Below, piece by piece: positions 30,946-38,500 of a DNA stretch of 40,423 nt. A program made the position numbers and the translations under genes. This DNA comes from a virus. Location of the stretch: the IMG/VR virus record IMGVR_UViG_3300033149_005223, positions 1 through 40,423 of that record, one strand, 5' to 3'. Below the pieces are notes generated by a model that saw nothing but the letters and a program-made list of their open reading frames with translations, was not told the origin of the DNA and searched no databases. Position 1 is the stretch's first letter, and each line of letters opens with the position of its first letter.

Positions 30946-31584
30946 TTAAGTCCTTTCTATTTGCGGGAATTTATCTTTCCATTTTTCACATAATTTAATC
31001 CACTCCCGCCTGAAGTTATCCCCATCTATATGTATCCCCAATTTCCCGCCCCGATGTTCCAGTTTACACGGGAAAATATAATTTTTCAATCCCCTAGATA
31101 AAGCTTCTAGGCAAATATCCGCCCCATATTGGTGCCAATGATTGAACCTCTCATCAAAATGAGGATAAAAAATATCAGGACGGATAGCTAAAAAACATTC
31201 ATCTAGGGTTTGAACAGAAATAGGTTTTTCGATATTTTTTGCCCAAGTCATTTCCCCATTATATCTAGCCACTATCCCCCCTACTCCATATTGCCAATTT
31301 AAGGCATATTGCCAAAAATTTTTCCAGGGATTATCTTCTGAGCTGAATATATCATCGTGGCAGAAAATAAATAAATCGGGTAAATCATTCTCAAATTGTT
31401 TAATCGCATAATTATATGCCTTGCTCATAGATTGCCATTGGGTATTATTTCCATTCTTCATTAAAAAACTTTCAATTTGTAGTTCATTTTTATAAATCTC
31501 CCTGGTTTTTTCTATTAGACCACCAGTTAAAGATTTATATTTCTCTGGGTCATCGGAAACCGTGATAAAAATGATTTTTTTCAT
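30946..31584 (-). CDS. Glycosyltransferase, GT2-like (Glyco_tranf_2_5 type), 212 aa
   Basis: A compact GT-A fold: IFITVSDDPEKYKS at the N-terminus, QWQSMSKAYNYAIKQF, metal motif FCHDDIF, QTLDECFLAIRPD and HWHQYGADICLEALSRG. This set matches the short GT2-related family seen in capsule and lipopolysaccharide loci. First of a tightly packed glycan cassette (31584 down to 26887). Confidence 0.8.
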   Translation of the reverse strand: MKKIIFITVSDDPEKYKSLTGGLIEKTREIYKNELQIESFLMKNGNNTQWQSMSKAYNYAIKQFENDLPDLFIFCHDDIFSSEDNPWKNFWQYALNWQYGVGGIVARYNGEMTWAKNIEKPISVQTLDECFLAIRPDIFYPHFDERFNHWHQYGADICLEALSRGLKNYIFPCKLEHRGGKLGIHIDGDNFRREWIKLCEKWKDKFPQIERT

Positions 31585-31606
31585 TTTAACCCTTCCTCCT
31601 TCTTTG

Positions 31607-32038
31607 TTATGAAAACTCTCTATCTTCTTCTCCTTCTTCTACTACCCAACGGGAAATACATCTTAAAAGTTTCCTGCCCGTGTATCTTTTCCCATACTCA
31701 TCTTTAATCACAGGGATAAAATAAAATAATTTTATTTTTCTTTTTATCTCCTGTTTAGTTTTTCCCAGCCCGCCTCTACCTACATACCAGATAAAGCCTC
31801 TCCTGTATCCGAACGAAGGAGGGACTTTATCCGGGAGAGAATCTGAATTAACAAATACACTTTCCCTGCAATGCACACAAAATATTAAAGTTAAGCGGTT
31901 TCCTTGTTTATCCACAAAAGGAGAACCATCTCTTTCATAGTTTTCCATAAAAGCCAATCTACCGCATTTAAGGCACCTCAAACCGGCGGCATAACTTTTA
32001 CCAATATGCCTCTTGCCCAAATAATAATTTGTCCCCAT
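31607..32038 (-). CDS. MGTNYY-type zinc-binding phage protein, 143 aa
   Basis: N-terminus MGTNYYLGKRHIGKSYAAG matches small phage proteins that begin MGTNYY and carry HIGKS. CLKC (22-25) and CVHC (54-57) form a probable zinc ribbon. The C-terminal half is basic with aromatic residues. Function unknown in all relatives I know of. Confidence 0.7.
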   Translation of the reverse strand: MGTNYYLGKRHIGKSYAAGLRCLKCGRLAFMENYERDGSPFVDKQGNRLTLIFCVHCRESVFVNSDSLPDKVPPSFGYRRGFIWYVGRGGLGKTKQEIKRKIKLFYFIPVIKDEYGKRYTGRKLLRCISRWVVEEGEEDREFS

Positions 32039-32056
32039 TATTTATCTCCCTTCACT

Positions 32057-32383
32057 TTAAAATGGTATTTCCTGATTCTTCACCAGTTTGATGAAATCAG
32101 ATAACCTTATCAGGACTATTCCCTCTTTCTTATAGTTCTTGTCCAGATAGACAACATCCACCCGCTCCAGCCAATTCCAGAGATATTCCGGGAGCCGTTC
32201 CCTGTGTTTTACCTCTATCCTGAAATTCTCCCCAGATGGGCTGGTCAATAAGACATCTGGGAATTTTAGACTTTCCCCTGCTTGCATAGGAGCCATTCGT
32301 TGGGCATTAAGTCCAGCCTCGTTTAAGATTTTAACCAACTCCCGTTCAGCTCTTTTACCTTTACTTATGCTCTTTTTCCCCAT
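32057..32383 (-). CDS. Hjr-like PD-(D/E)XK nuclease (Holliday junction resolvase-like), 108 aa
   Basis: SKGKRAERELVKILNEAGLN has the E of motif I, then FPDVLLTS (D) and FRIEVKHRE (E-x-K), the PD-(D/E)XK triad, in a protein the size of archaeal-type Hjr resolvases. It may resolve recombination or packaging junctions. I use the ATG that lies 6 nt after GGGGGG; another ATG is two codons upstream. Confidence 0.75.
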   Translation of the reverse strand: MGKKSISKGKRAERELVKILNEAGLNAQRMAPMQAGESLKFPDVLLTSPSGENFRIEVKHRERLPEYLWNWLERVDVVYLDKNYKKEGIVLIRLSDFIKLVKNQEIPF

Positions 32384-32394
32384 TCTCATCCCCC

Positions 32395-32721
32395 CTAAAC
32401 CATTTCCTTCCTGATTTTGTTCTTTAAAGCCTGTTTCTTTAAATCATTTAATATTTTGGTGGCTATGTTTTTTAAACCCCTAAAAGTCGTCTTCTCAACC
32501 TTAAACTCCACAATCCTTCCATTGGGAGAATAAATCTCAATATAACCAAATTGTAAGACTTTATCGGGATAATGGTCTACATAATGTCTTGCAATAACAT
32601 TCCAACCGGAATCATACTTTACTGCTATTGAATCTTTATCTCCATCCGCATAAAAAATGGTTTTTGAAACAATCCACTCTTTAAAGTTCGCTTTTCTCGT
32701 TGCTATTTTCTCTACCTTCAT
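32395..32721 (-). CDS. Hypothetical protein, 108 aa
   Basis: Start set at ATG 32721 behind GGAGGGGAAAA; a longer reading to 32853 would overlap the zinc-ribbon gene fully. Alpha/beta sequence with KTIFYADGDKDSIAVKYDSG and GYIEIYSPNGRIVEFKV, ending in basic helices. Not recognised. Confidence 0.6.
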   Translation of the reverse strand: MKVEKIATRKANFKEWIVSKTIFYADGDKDSIAVKYDSGWNVIARHYVDHYPDKVLQFGYIEIYSPNGRIVEFKVEKTTFRGLKNIATKILNDLKKQALKNKIRKEMV

Positions 32722-32881
32722 TTTTCCCCTCCTTCCTCTCGTTAATTTTGGCTCCGTAATAAGGGATAGGTTTATCCCAATCAAACTGATATGGAGTATT
32801 ACAATGCGGGCAATATCCATTGATAGGAGCATCTGGAGGCAGTGGCTTATCACAAAACCAGCAAGTCCTTTTCGTATTCAT
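32681..32881 (-). CDS. Zinc-ribbon protein, 66 aa
   Basis: Classic ribbon: CWFC at 7-10 and CPHC at 24-27, followed by a charged tail. GGAGGAGAAAA before the ATG, 4-bp overlap with the upstream gene and 41-bp overlap with the downstream one. Function unknown; part of the zinc-ribbon set. Confidence 0.7.
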   Translation of the reverse strand: MNTKRTCWFCDKPLPPDAPINGYCPHCNTPYQFDWDKPIPYYGAKINERKEGKNEGRENSNEKSEL

Positions 32882-33081
32882 TTTTCTCCTCCTTCTGAAA
32901 GAACCTCTATCGCATCAATATTTTTCAGCTCCACAATCCGCCATTCTTTTTCCGTTCCCTTATAAAAGGGGAATCTCACCACAAATCCCCGGGGTCTAAT
33001 ACCCTCAACGACCCCCTCAATTTCCGTGAGGACGGTCCTTATTTTCACCCTATCACCTACTTTAACCCCTGCTAGTTCCAT
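32878..33081 (-). CDS. Small SH3/KOW-like barrel protein, 67 aa
   Basis: Opens VKVGDRVKIRTVLTEIEGVV, then IRPRGFVVRFPF and WRIVELKNIDAIEVL, a strand pattern of a small five-strand barrel as in KOW or Hfq-like modules that often bind RNA or ribosomal partners. GGAGGAGAAAA precedes the ATG. Role unknown. Confidence 0.6.
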   Translation of the reverse strand: MELAGVKVGDRVKIRTVLTEIEGVVEGIRPRGFVVRFPFYKGTEKEWRIVELKNIDAIEVLSEGGEK

Positions 33082-33102
33082 TTTTCTCCTCCTTTCTATT
33101 TT

Positions 33103-33483
33103 TTACCACTCTAGAATGACTTCCACATCCCAGCCCCAAGCCCTCAAATACTTTTCAAGATATAACCTTAAACCATCGGCATCGGGGGAAGCTTCCTCCA
33201 CATAAATAATCCATCTTTCCTGCCCTTCCACCTTTTCAACATCCCTGACCCCCAAATCCCCCCAGTTTATCGCATCTTTATCCAACCCATACTTCTTCGC
33301 TATTTCCCTATTGCAAACAAATCCCCATTCGGTCGGTTCATACAAAACCATCAAAAGCCAGTTCGCTAATGCCATTATTTGATTTTCTTTTGGGGTCGGT
33401 TTTAATTTAATTCTTCTATAAAGTTCCTCTCTCTCCTCAAACTCATCCTTCTTTTCTATCAAGCTACTTGCCCAGTGAAACAT
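33103..33483 (-). CDS. Hypothetical acidic protein, 126 aa
   Basis: Charged helical N-terminus (EKKDEFEEREELYRRI), then a part that reads like a winged-helix (NWLLMVLYEPTEWGFVCNRE, IAKKYGLDKDAINWGDLG) and a strand-rich end. No family recognised. AAAGGAGGT precedes the ATG. Confidence 0.6.
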   Translation of the reverse strand: MFHWASSLIEKKDEFEEREELYRRIKLKPTPKENQIMALANWLLMVLYEPTEWGFVCNREIAKKYGLDKDAINWGDLGVRDVEKVEGQERWIIYVEEASPDADGLRLYLEKYLRAWGWDVEVILEW

Positions 33484-33498
33484 TACTAACCTCCTTTT

Positions 33499-33936
33499 TT
33501 ATATTCCTCCGCCCGTTAATGCTCCTGCCATAACAAAGGCAACAACAAACATCAATATTAAACTCCATATACACACCATAGCTTCTTCACCGGCAGTATG
33601 ATATATTTGGTAATTACAATCAGCTATAAGAAATACCCATACAAGAGCTACCAATAATCTCTGCTTCTTTCCCCAGCCAATTCCTATAAATACGCCAAGA
33701 CTTACCGGAATCCAAGCTATTATTAAAACTACCAACCCCCAAACAGATATGGGAGTTAATATTATAAGGGGCAATAAGAATAAAATTGTCATTCCCAAAG
33801 AACCTACAACTAATTCCAATAAACAAAAATACTCTGAAGTATTTTCCAGTTCAATGATTTTTTTCTGAAGTTTGCTCTCAATTATCCAGACTTTTCTTCT
33901 CCAAAAATCTTCAGCTCCAGTGGGAATTTTCTTCAT
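33499..33936 (-). CDS. Four-span membrane protein, 145 aa
   Basis: An amphipathic N-terminal helix (1-35) is followed by about four membrane spans (39-61, 64-88, 92-105, 120-142). GGAGAAAGAA before the ATG. Not recognised; could act in superinfection exclusion or as a second holin-like protein, by topology only. Confidence 0.6.
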   Translation of the reverse strand: MKKIPTGAEDFWRRKVWIIESKLQKKIIELENTSEYFCLLELVVGSLGMTILFLLPLIILTPISVWGLVVLIIAWIPVSLGVFIGIGWGKKQRLLVALVWVFLIADCNYQIYHTAGEEAMVCIWSLILMFVVAFVMAGALTGGGI

Positions 33937-33946
33937 TTCTTTCTCC

Positions 33947-34603
33947 TTATTTTTTAATTTTTATCATTATTCCCGCCCCGGCATTAAAGATTGCTTCATA
34001 TTGATATTGAAAAACTCCACCCCAAACTGCCAATCCTATGGAGAAATTCCGCCCGCCGAATTCTAATGGCTGATAAAATACCTGCCCCTGATAACCGGAA
34101 AACCCATACCCCAGATAAATATTCACCTCATTTATAAATTTAATCGGAGATTTTATTTTATTTTTCAGGGAGTTTTGACATTCTTTTAGAGCAGTTTTAT
34201 AAGGATTTATTACATCTTCTTGAAATTTCTGCGTTAATATCAATTCACCGGGATTAGTAAAAATATCTGGACTTTTATAAATCCACCAGCCTTTTTTATC
34301 TTTAACCTCTACTGGCATTTTATAATTTTTTAAACATTTCTGGCAGTCTGCGGGAATTTCCTTGACCACCAGTTTAGGTTTTTTCTCTAACCTCTTGTTT
34401 AAATTGGCAATTATTTCATTTTTTCCATTCAGTTCATTCATTGCCAGTTTATAATTTTTTTCGGCTAGCTGATAAGCCCGCTCAATATCCTGGGACTTTT
34501 TTTTGTAAAACTTCAAATCGGAGTGTAAATCGTGAAAATAAGAAAATAGGGCTAACCCCAGAATTAGGCTGGCTGTGATTATGATTATTTGTTTTGCTTT
34601 CAC
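33947..34603 (-). CDS. Membrane-anchored coiled-coil protein, 218 aa
   Basis: Residues 5-22 form a membrane anchor (QIIIITASLILGLALFSY), followed by a coiled coil to about 75. A middle part with CQKC precedes a C-terminal glycine- and aromatic-rich strand pattern (VNIYLGYGFSGYQGQVFY, then GLAVWGGVFQYQYEAIF) that resembles beta-hairpins of outer-membrane or phage envelope proteins. The anchor and coil recall i-spanins, but the length is greater and the gene is far from the lysis cassette. It hints at a two-membrane host. Confidence 0.55.
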   Translation of the reverse strand: MKAKQIIIITASLILGLALFSYFHDLHSDLKFYKKKSQDIERAYQLAEKNYKLAMNELNGKNEIIANLNKRLEKKPKLVVKEIPADCQKCLKNYKMPVEVKDKKGWWIYKSPDIFTNPGELILTQKFQEDVINPYKTALKECQNSLKNKIKSPIKFINEVNIYLGYGFSGYQGQVFYQPLEFGGRNFSIGLAVWGGVFQYQYEAIFNAGAGIMIKIKK

Positions 34604-34839
34604 TTTCTTTTACCGCAAATCAATTCTCTAATTTCTTTATCATTCGCTATACTCAAATCTTCAATCAAATCCTCTAGGTCAATAATTACATTTTCCAGCA
34701 TTCCTGTAATGCGAGCAGGAGAACCTTCTTGCTTTAATTTTTCTAATAAATCCTTCTGTTTCTTTATAGAGTTTTTTAGTCTTTTAATTGCCCTTTTTAT
34801 AAGTTCACTTCTTTGCTTCTCTATTTCTTTAATTTTCAT
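34600..34839 (-). CDS. Coiled-coil protein, 79 aa
   Basis: Almost entirely helical and highly charged (EIEKQRSELIKRAIKRLKNS and onward), with a short turn GSPARITG in the middle, so probably a helical hairpin. It overlaps the next gene by 4 bp (ATGA). Function unknown. Confidence 0.6.
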   Translation of the reverse strand: MKIKEIEKQRSELIKRAIKRLKNSIKKQKDLLEKLKQEGSPARITGMLENVIIDLEDLIEDLSIANDKEIRELICGKRK

Positions 34840-34862
34840 TTTTTATTTCTCACCCCTTAATT

Positions 34863-35156
34863 TTAAAATTGAATAATATCCCATTTTAAACTTTCCAATA
34901 TTTCCCTTACCTCAAAATCTATTTCCCTTTCCCTACCGGCTATCCAACCATCTACTACTTGAACCTCAAGAACAGTTATAATTTCTTCATCATCTAGATT
35001 CCTCACATTAAGATAATACACATCCCTAGCGTCTTTATTTTTAAATAAATCTAAAACTTCTGCTTTATTTAACTTTCTTTCACTTATATAAACCGCAAAT
35101 CCACTACAATAACATCCGGAAACAAATATATAAGCCCATCCTTTAAATTTGTTCAA
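34863..35156 (-). CDS. Hypothetical protein, 97 aa
   Basis: Small alpha/beta protein: strands FKGWAYIFVSGCYCSGFAVY and ARDVYYLNVRNL, then EEIITVLEVQVVDGWI and a C-terminal helix. One C-Y-C cluster. Not recognised. It starts 2 bp after the upstream stop. Confidence 0.6.
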   Translation of the reverse strand: MNKFKGWAYIFVSGCYCSGFAVYISERKLNKAEVLDLFKNKDARDVYYLNVRNLDDEEIITVLEVQVVDGWIAGREREIDFEVREILESLKWDIIQF

Positions 35157-35158
35157 CT

Positions 35159-35344
35159 TTATTCCTCCTTTTTATATATCCCCAATCTTTTAATAGGAAT
35201 TATTACACTCCCTTTGGGAATTTCCACAATCAATTTATCTTCATAAAAGGTAAATATCCACCACAGCGGATGCCTATATCCTCCCGCCAGAGCGAACATT
35301 TTGCCGGCTTGAGTTAAATATTCTTTAATGTTGATTTTGGGCAT
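35159..35344 (-). CDS. Hypothetical protein, 61 aa
   Basis: Start at ATG 35344, which has AAGGAGT just ahead; an upstream in-frame ATG at 35371 overlaps the previous gene end. Mixed strand and helix, with KLIVEIPKGSVIIPIKRLGI at the end. Function unknown. Confidence 0.55.
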   Translation of the reverse strand: MPKINIKEYLTQAGKMFALAGGYRHPLWWIFTFYEDKLIVEIPKGSVIIPIKRLGIYKKEE

Positions 35345-35367
35345 TCTAAACTCCTTTTTATTATTTC

Positions 35368-35697
35368 TCATTTTATTTTATATTTCTTGAATGGAATAGA
35401 TTGTTTTTTCTTTTTCCTTTCCCTTTCCTGCTCACATTTCCAGCACAAGTCAAACCCAATAGTTTTAATACCCCCACATTGAGGGCAAGGTTCTACATCT
35501 TTACTATAAAAAACTGCTTGGAAATTATCTTCTCCCGAAGGGGCGGAGATATATTTCCTTATTAAAATAGCCTTCCGGGCGCACCTATAAGCACTTCTGC
35601 GATTCAAAAATAATCCCTTGCTGTTCAATATCTTTTTTATATCAGGGCTGTTTACCCAGAGAATACCATCATCTTGTCGGAAAATTACATATCCCAT
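35368..35697 (-). CDS. Zinc-ribbon protein with helical N-terminus, 109 aa
   Basis: Residues 14-50 look like a small DNA-binding helical unit (SPDIKKILNSKGLFLNRRSA). CPQC and CWKC near 71-88 form a zinc ribbon. The C-terminus is a very basic tail (ERERKKKKQSIPFKKYK). Combination suggests nucleic-acid binding. No known family. Confidence 0.65.
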   Translation of the reverse strand: MGYVIFRQDDGILWVNSPDIKKILNSKGLFLNRRSAYRCARKAILIRKYISAPSGEDNFQAVFYSKDVEPCPQCGGIKTIGFDLCWKCEQERERKKKKQSIPFKKYKIK

Positions 35698-35709
35698 TTT
35701 ACTATCCTT

Positions 35710-35937
35710 TTATTTTAGTCCCATTGCTTGATATGTTAAATGAAAAATTCGGTTTGTAAGCCTTATTTTCTCCAATTCTTTTTGCTGTTGGATGGCTTCC
35801 CGCATAGTTATCTGGTCAAGATAGCAGGTTTCCAGCACTTTGATATAGCAATAAGGACACATAGAAGTTCCATCTCTTTCAAATTCGGCTTCTCGTTTCC
35901 AGCAAATTTGACAGGGATTAACTCTTTTCTTTTCCAT
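35710..35937 (-). CDS. Zinc-binding protein, 75 aa
   Basis: CQIC at 9-12 and CPYC at 27-30 form a zinc ribbon (NPCQICWKREAEFERDGTSM), followed by a helical hairpin. Overlaps the upstream gene by 20 bp; AAAGGAGCAAGGGA lies ahead of the ATG. Function unknown. Confidence 0.65.
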   Translation of the reverse strand: MEKKRVNPCQICWKREAEFERDGTSMCPYCYIKVLETCYLDQITMREAIQQQKELEKIRLTNRIFHLTYQAMGLK

Positions 35938-36268
35938 TCCCTTGCTCCTTTCTTTTTATTCTATATTTCACAAACTTATCAAGATTATAAGTTATCTTAT
36001 AGCACTCGGTTAATAAAGCTTTTAAAAGGCTTATTTCGGTTCTAATGTATTCTTGTTCCCGCTCACCCAGTATTTTGAAGTATTGGCAAATCATAATCAT
36101 TATAAACATATCCGAATAATTAACCCCATCTGCAAGTTCCTCTTTTAACATTTTTAAAAAATTTCTTTTATCTGTAAGTGGATTAAACTGCCCGTGCTCT
36201 TTTGCTCCATCTTCAAACCGCTTTCGGCAATGTTCGTCTAGGATTTGGAGTATTTTTTTATCTCTCAT
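35918..36268 (-). CDS. MazG-like all-alpha protein, 116 aa
   Basis: Helical, with EEL-x-D-x-x-NYSDM (LKEELADGVNYSDMFIMI) like the E-E-x-x-D metal motif of MazG-type nucleotide pyrophosphohydrolases, and EHGQFNPLTDKRNFLKML before it. Such enzymes hydrolyse NTPs or dNTPs, possibly to protect phage DNA synthesis or curb ppGpp. Start chosen at ATG 36268, which overlaps the preceding stop as ATGA; a longer start at 36298 lacks a ribosome site. Confidence 0.55.
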   Translation of the reverse strand: MRDKKILQILDEHCRKRFEDGAKEHGQFNPLTDKRNFLKMLKEELADGVNYSDMFIMIMICQYFKILGEREQEYIRTEISLLKALLTECYKITYNLDKFVKYRIKRKEQGNGKEKS

Positions 36269-36474
36269 TCCTCTTCGGTCTCCCAATAATAAATACAACT
36301 AGAAGCAACTTCTTCCATCATCAAATCTAAATATCTATCTTTAAATTTTTCTGGAGAATTCACCAAATCATTATTTTTCAATTCGTGCCAAAAGTAGAAA
36401 AAAGAGTCTTTTAATTGTTTGGCTTTTAAACATACTGGAAAATGAATACAATTTTTGCAACTTTTGGGATACAT
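36265..36474 (-). CDS. Small Cys-rich protein, 69 aa
   Basis: N-terminal C-x2-C-x5-C (SCKNCIHFPVCL) plus a distant Cys near 60, the same spacing as in the 72-aa protein at 1660-1878, so they may be related. GGGGGTGAAAAA precedes the ATG. Possible zinc or Fe-S binding. Confidence 0.65.
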   Translation of the reverse strand: MYPKSCKNCIHFPVCLKAKQLKDSFFYFWHELKNNDLVNSPEKFKDRYLDLMMEEVASSCIYYWETEEE

Positions 36475-36489
36475 TTTTTCACCCCCTTT

Positions 36490-36666
36490 TTAATTGGTTT
36501 CCTCCTCATAATTTTCCCCATCCTCCGAATAATCATAATCCCAATAATCTTCATCACAGCCTTTTACCAAACTTGCCCCACATTTAGGGCAATATTGGGG
36601 CTTGCCAAAAACTTCACTGGAACTAGGGACATATCCACATTCCGGGCAGTCATAATATTCACTCAT
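36490..36666 (-). CDS. 58-aa zinc-ribbon protein with acidic tail
   Basis: CPEC at 7-10 and CPKC at 26-29 form a rubredoxin-like ribbon (YYDCPECGYVPSSSE), followed by a tail of Asp, Glu and Tyr (EDYWDYDYSEDGENYEEE). The start overlaps the stop of the Gly/Arg-rich gene (ATGA). The acidic tail could bind the basic partner encoded just upstream. Confidence 0.75.
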   Translation of the reverse strand: MSEYYDCPECGYVPSSSEVFGKPQYCPKCGASLVKGCDEDYWDYDYSEDGENYEEETN

Positions 36667-36833
36667 TTTCTACCCTTCCCCCTTCCTTTACCTCCACCTT
36701 TTCCATAACCGGGACCACCTTTTTTACATCCACCTTTATTAGCCCCGCCTCGTTGACCACCGGGCATCCCCCTTCCCTGTCCCCTTCCGTCTCTAGGACG
36801 GGAAATTCCTCTAGGATTTTTTGATTTGTTCAT
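36663..36833 (-). CDS. 56-aa Gly/Arg/Lys-rich disordered protein (RGG-like)
   Basis: Contains repeated GR, RGG and KGG units (GRGQGRGMPGGQRGGANKGG, then GKGGGKGRGKGRK), with one Cys. It is fully low-complexity and strongly basic, like RGG boxes that bind RNA, G-quadruplex DNA or condense nucleic acid. ATG overlaps the DnaC-like stop (ATGA) and its stop overlaps the next ATG, so it is co-translated between a helicase loader and an acidic zinc-ribbon protein. Confidence 0.7.
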   Translation of the reverse strand: MNKSKNPRGISRPRDGRGQGRGMPGGQRGGANKGGCKKGGPGYGKGGGKGRGKGRK

Positions 36834-37387
36834 TTTCCACCTCCTTTTCTAAAGTTTTCCCAATCACACGGAATATATTCCCCGTTCTCTAATAATCTTT
36901 CAATTATTCTCGCGCCGATAAATTTTCTTAATTCCTTTAAAGTGCGATTGCTAATTAAAATGGTGGGAATTTCATAAGCATAACGCTCATCCAACACTTC
37001 AAATAAGTTTATTTTAAAAAGGTCATTATCAGGCAAGATATCAATTTCATCAATCACCAGCAAATCATAATAAATATAAGAGGGTTTTTTATTCCAGTTT
37101 TCTATGATACATTTCAACATTGGCAGGGCTTTAACATAATATCCCGGCGAAGCCTTTTCTATGATATAAAATTGCAATCCCCCGCAAGCTAGGGTTGTTT
37201 TCCCGGTTCCCGGAGGACCGCAGAGAATAATGTTTTTATCTTCTAGCAATAAATTTTTAATCTTTTCCCAAGCAGGTTTGAATTTTTCTCCTATAGCGGG
37301 GAAAGGATTATCCTTCGTAAACTTAAATCTGGGGGGGATATTAGCATTTCTCAAATACGATTTTATATAATACGGATGCACATCCAT
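36830..37387 (-). CDS. DnaC-like AAA+ helicase loader, 185 aa
   Basis: AAA+ ATPase with Walker A GPPGTGKTT at 57-65, Walker B LLVIDEID at 109-116, sensor ISNRT and a probable Arg finger in ARIIERLL. It matches DnaC/IstB-type loaders, which place the replicative helicase on the origin. No helicase gene is present, so it should load the host DnaB. It starts without a clear ribosome site, 7 bp after the preceding stop. Confidence 0.88.
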   Translation of the reverse strand: MDVHPYYIKSYLRNANIPPRFKFTKDNPFPAIGEKFKPAWEKIKNLLLEDKNIILCGPPGTGKTTLACGGLQFYIIEKASPGYYVKALPMLKCIIENWNKKPSYIYYDLLVIDEIDILPDNDLFKINLFEVLDERYAYEIPTILISNRTLKELRKFIGARIIERLLENGEYIPCDWENFRKGGGK

Positions 37388-37394
37388 TGTCTTA

Positions 37395-37868
37395 TTAGGT
37401 AATTACTATTTTTTGTTTTTCTTTTATGGCTTTTTCCAGCCACTTTTTGAGAATTTTTTTAGTTATTTTCTTTTCTGGAACTAAATCATATAATCCAATC
37501 CCCTGTTTGGGAATATCTAAAAAATCTTTCCGCCAATCGGGGGGATTCTCCCAATCATAGGGAGAATACCGAGTAAATACCATAAATTCTTCTAAATTTT
37601 TAATTGGAAGTGGGTCTCCCACTGGTTGAAATTCCACATATCCTAAAATACGCCCCATACTAAAAGGAGAACGGGGGGTATTATAATAAATTGGAATATA
37701 TTTTTTCCGCCAAATACCCCCATCTTTCCCCACCCAAAAATATATATACATTTGTTTTGGGGATAATTCTATCCACGCCCCTTTCAAAACAAACAAAAAC
37801 ACAAATAAATCAGAATATAAAATTTCTTCATTCGGTATAATCTTTTCTTTCAAATCCCTCTGCTTCAT
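37395..37868 (-). CDS. Hypothetical protein, 157 aa
   Basis: Start at ATG 37868, 8 nt after AAGGAG; a TTG start lies two codons upstream. Strand-rich first half (SDLFVFLFVLKGAWIELSP, YIYFWVGKDGGIWRKKYIP), helical end. Lies between the O-like initiator and the loader, so a replication accessory role is likely by context. Family unknown. Confidence 0.6.
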   Translation of the reverse strand: MKQRDLKEKIIPNEEILYSDLFVFLFVLKGAWIELSPKQMYIYFWVGKDGGIWRKKYIPIYYNTPRSPFSMGRILGYVEFQPVGDPLPIKNLEEFMVFTRYSPYDWENPPDWRKDFLDIPKQGIGLYDLVPEKKITKKILKKWLEKAIKEKQKIVIT

Positions 37869-38241
37869 AACCAAATCTCCTTTCCCGTCCGCTATAAAAA
37901 TTATTCAGAATCTTCTGGAGAGTATCAGGTCTTAAAAACCATTCTATATTAGCTCTCCAGCCGTGATTGTTTTTCCCTAATAAAAAATCTGATTCAGGGA
38001 TTAAATCAATAGCCTCTTTATATTTTTCTCTGAAAACTGGCTCCTTCCATCTAGCTCTAAACATTCTTTTAAATTTAGAACCTTCCGATAAGCTTTCCCA
38101 ATACCAGCCAGTAGGTAAATTGTTCTCTTTTGCCATTTTATTCCAAGTATCAACAAATTCATTATAAGCTCTGGCAATAGATATTTCCTTTTGCTGTTCT
38201 GGGAAAAGATATATAACTTTTGATATATTTTTTTTCACCAT
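37828..38241 (-). CDS. Phage replication protein O-like/DnaD-like C-terminal domain protein, 137 aa
   Basis: Residues 50-130 match the helical domain of phage replication initiators: FKRMFRARWKEPVFREKYKE, SDFLLGKNNHGWRANIEWFL, then RPDTLQKILNNFYSG (the W-x(n)-WLL-x(n)-KILxGxY pattern). This part binds the helicase loader or helicase. The usual N-terminal winged helix that reads the origin is absent or very short, so another protein may supply origin recognition. I start at ATG 38241, which overlaps the previous stop. Confidence 0.65.
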   Translation of the reverse strand: MVKKNISKVIYLFPEQQKEISIARAYNEFVDTWNKMAKENNLPTGWYWESLSEGSKFKRMFRARWKEPVFREKYKEAIDLIPESDFLLGKNNHGWRANIEWFLRPDTLQKILNNFYSGRERRFGYEAEGFERKDYTE

Positions 38242-38498
38242 TCGCTCGCCTTCGCTGCAATTAAGAATAATGCTAAAATAAAAATAACAAAAAAGGAGAG
38301 TCCCCAGTATTTCTCTATCCACTCTCCCGGATGACCGATTACAAGGTATGAAATTCCAAATATTACAAAATCAAAACCTAATATAATTCCCCAATATAAT
38401 ATAGAGCCGTGAGAAAAAGTAGGATATTGCCTTTCATATTTTATTGCAATTAGCAATATCAGAATTCCCAGTAATATAAAACCTGTTCCCACCCACAT
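38235..38498 (-). CDS. Three-span membrane protein, 87 aa
   Basis: Hydrophobic spans at about 3-19, 33-53 and 64-82 with short charged loops. CAGGAGGAAATAA lies before the ATG. It sits inside the replication genes, overlapping the initiator by 7 bp. Function unknown; may anchor replication at the membrane or act in exclusion. Confidence 0.6.
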   Translation of the reverse strand: MWVGTGFILLGILILLIAIKYERQYPTFSHGSILYWGIILGFDFVIFGISYLVIGHPGEWIEKYWGLSFFVIFILALFLIAAKASEW

Positions 38499-38500
38499 TA

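Noticed and set aside
32719-32853. N-terminal extension of the 108-aa gene
   Set aside because: The extra 44 codons overlap the zinc-ribbon gene in another frame, and a strong ribosome site lies at the inner ATG.
33620-33826. A frame on the same strand inside the four-span membrane protein
   Set aside because: It lies wholly inside another gene in an alternative frame and shows no start signal or family.
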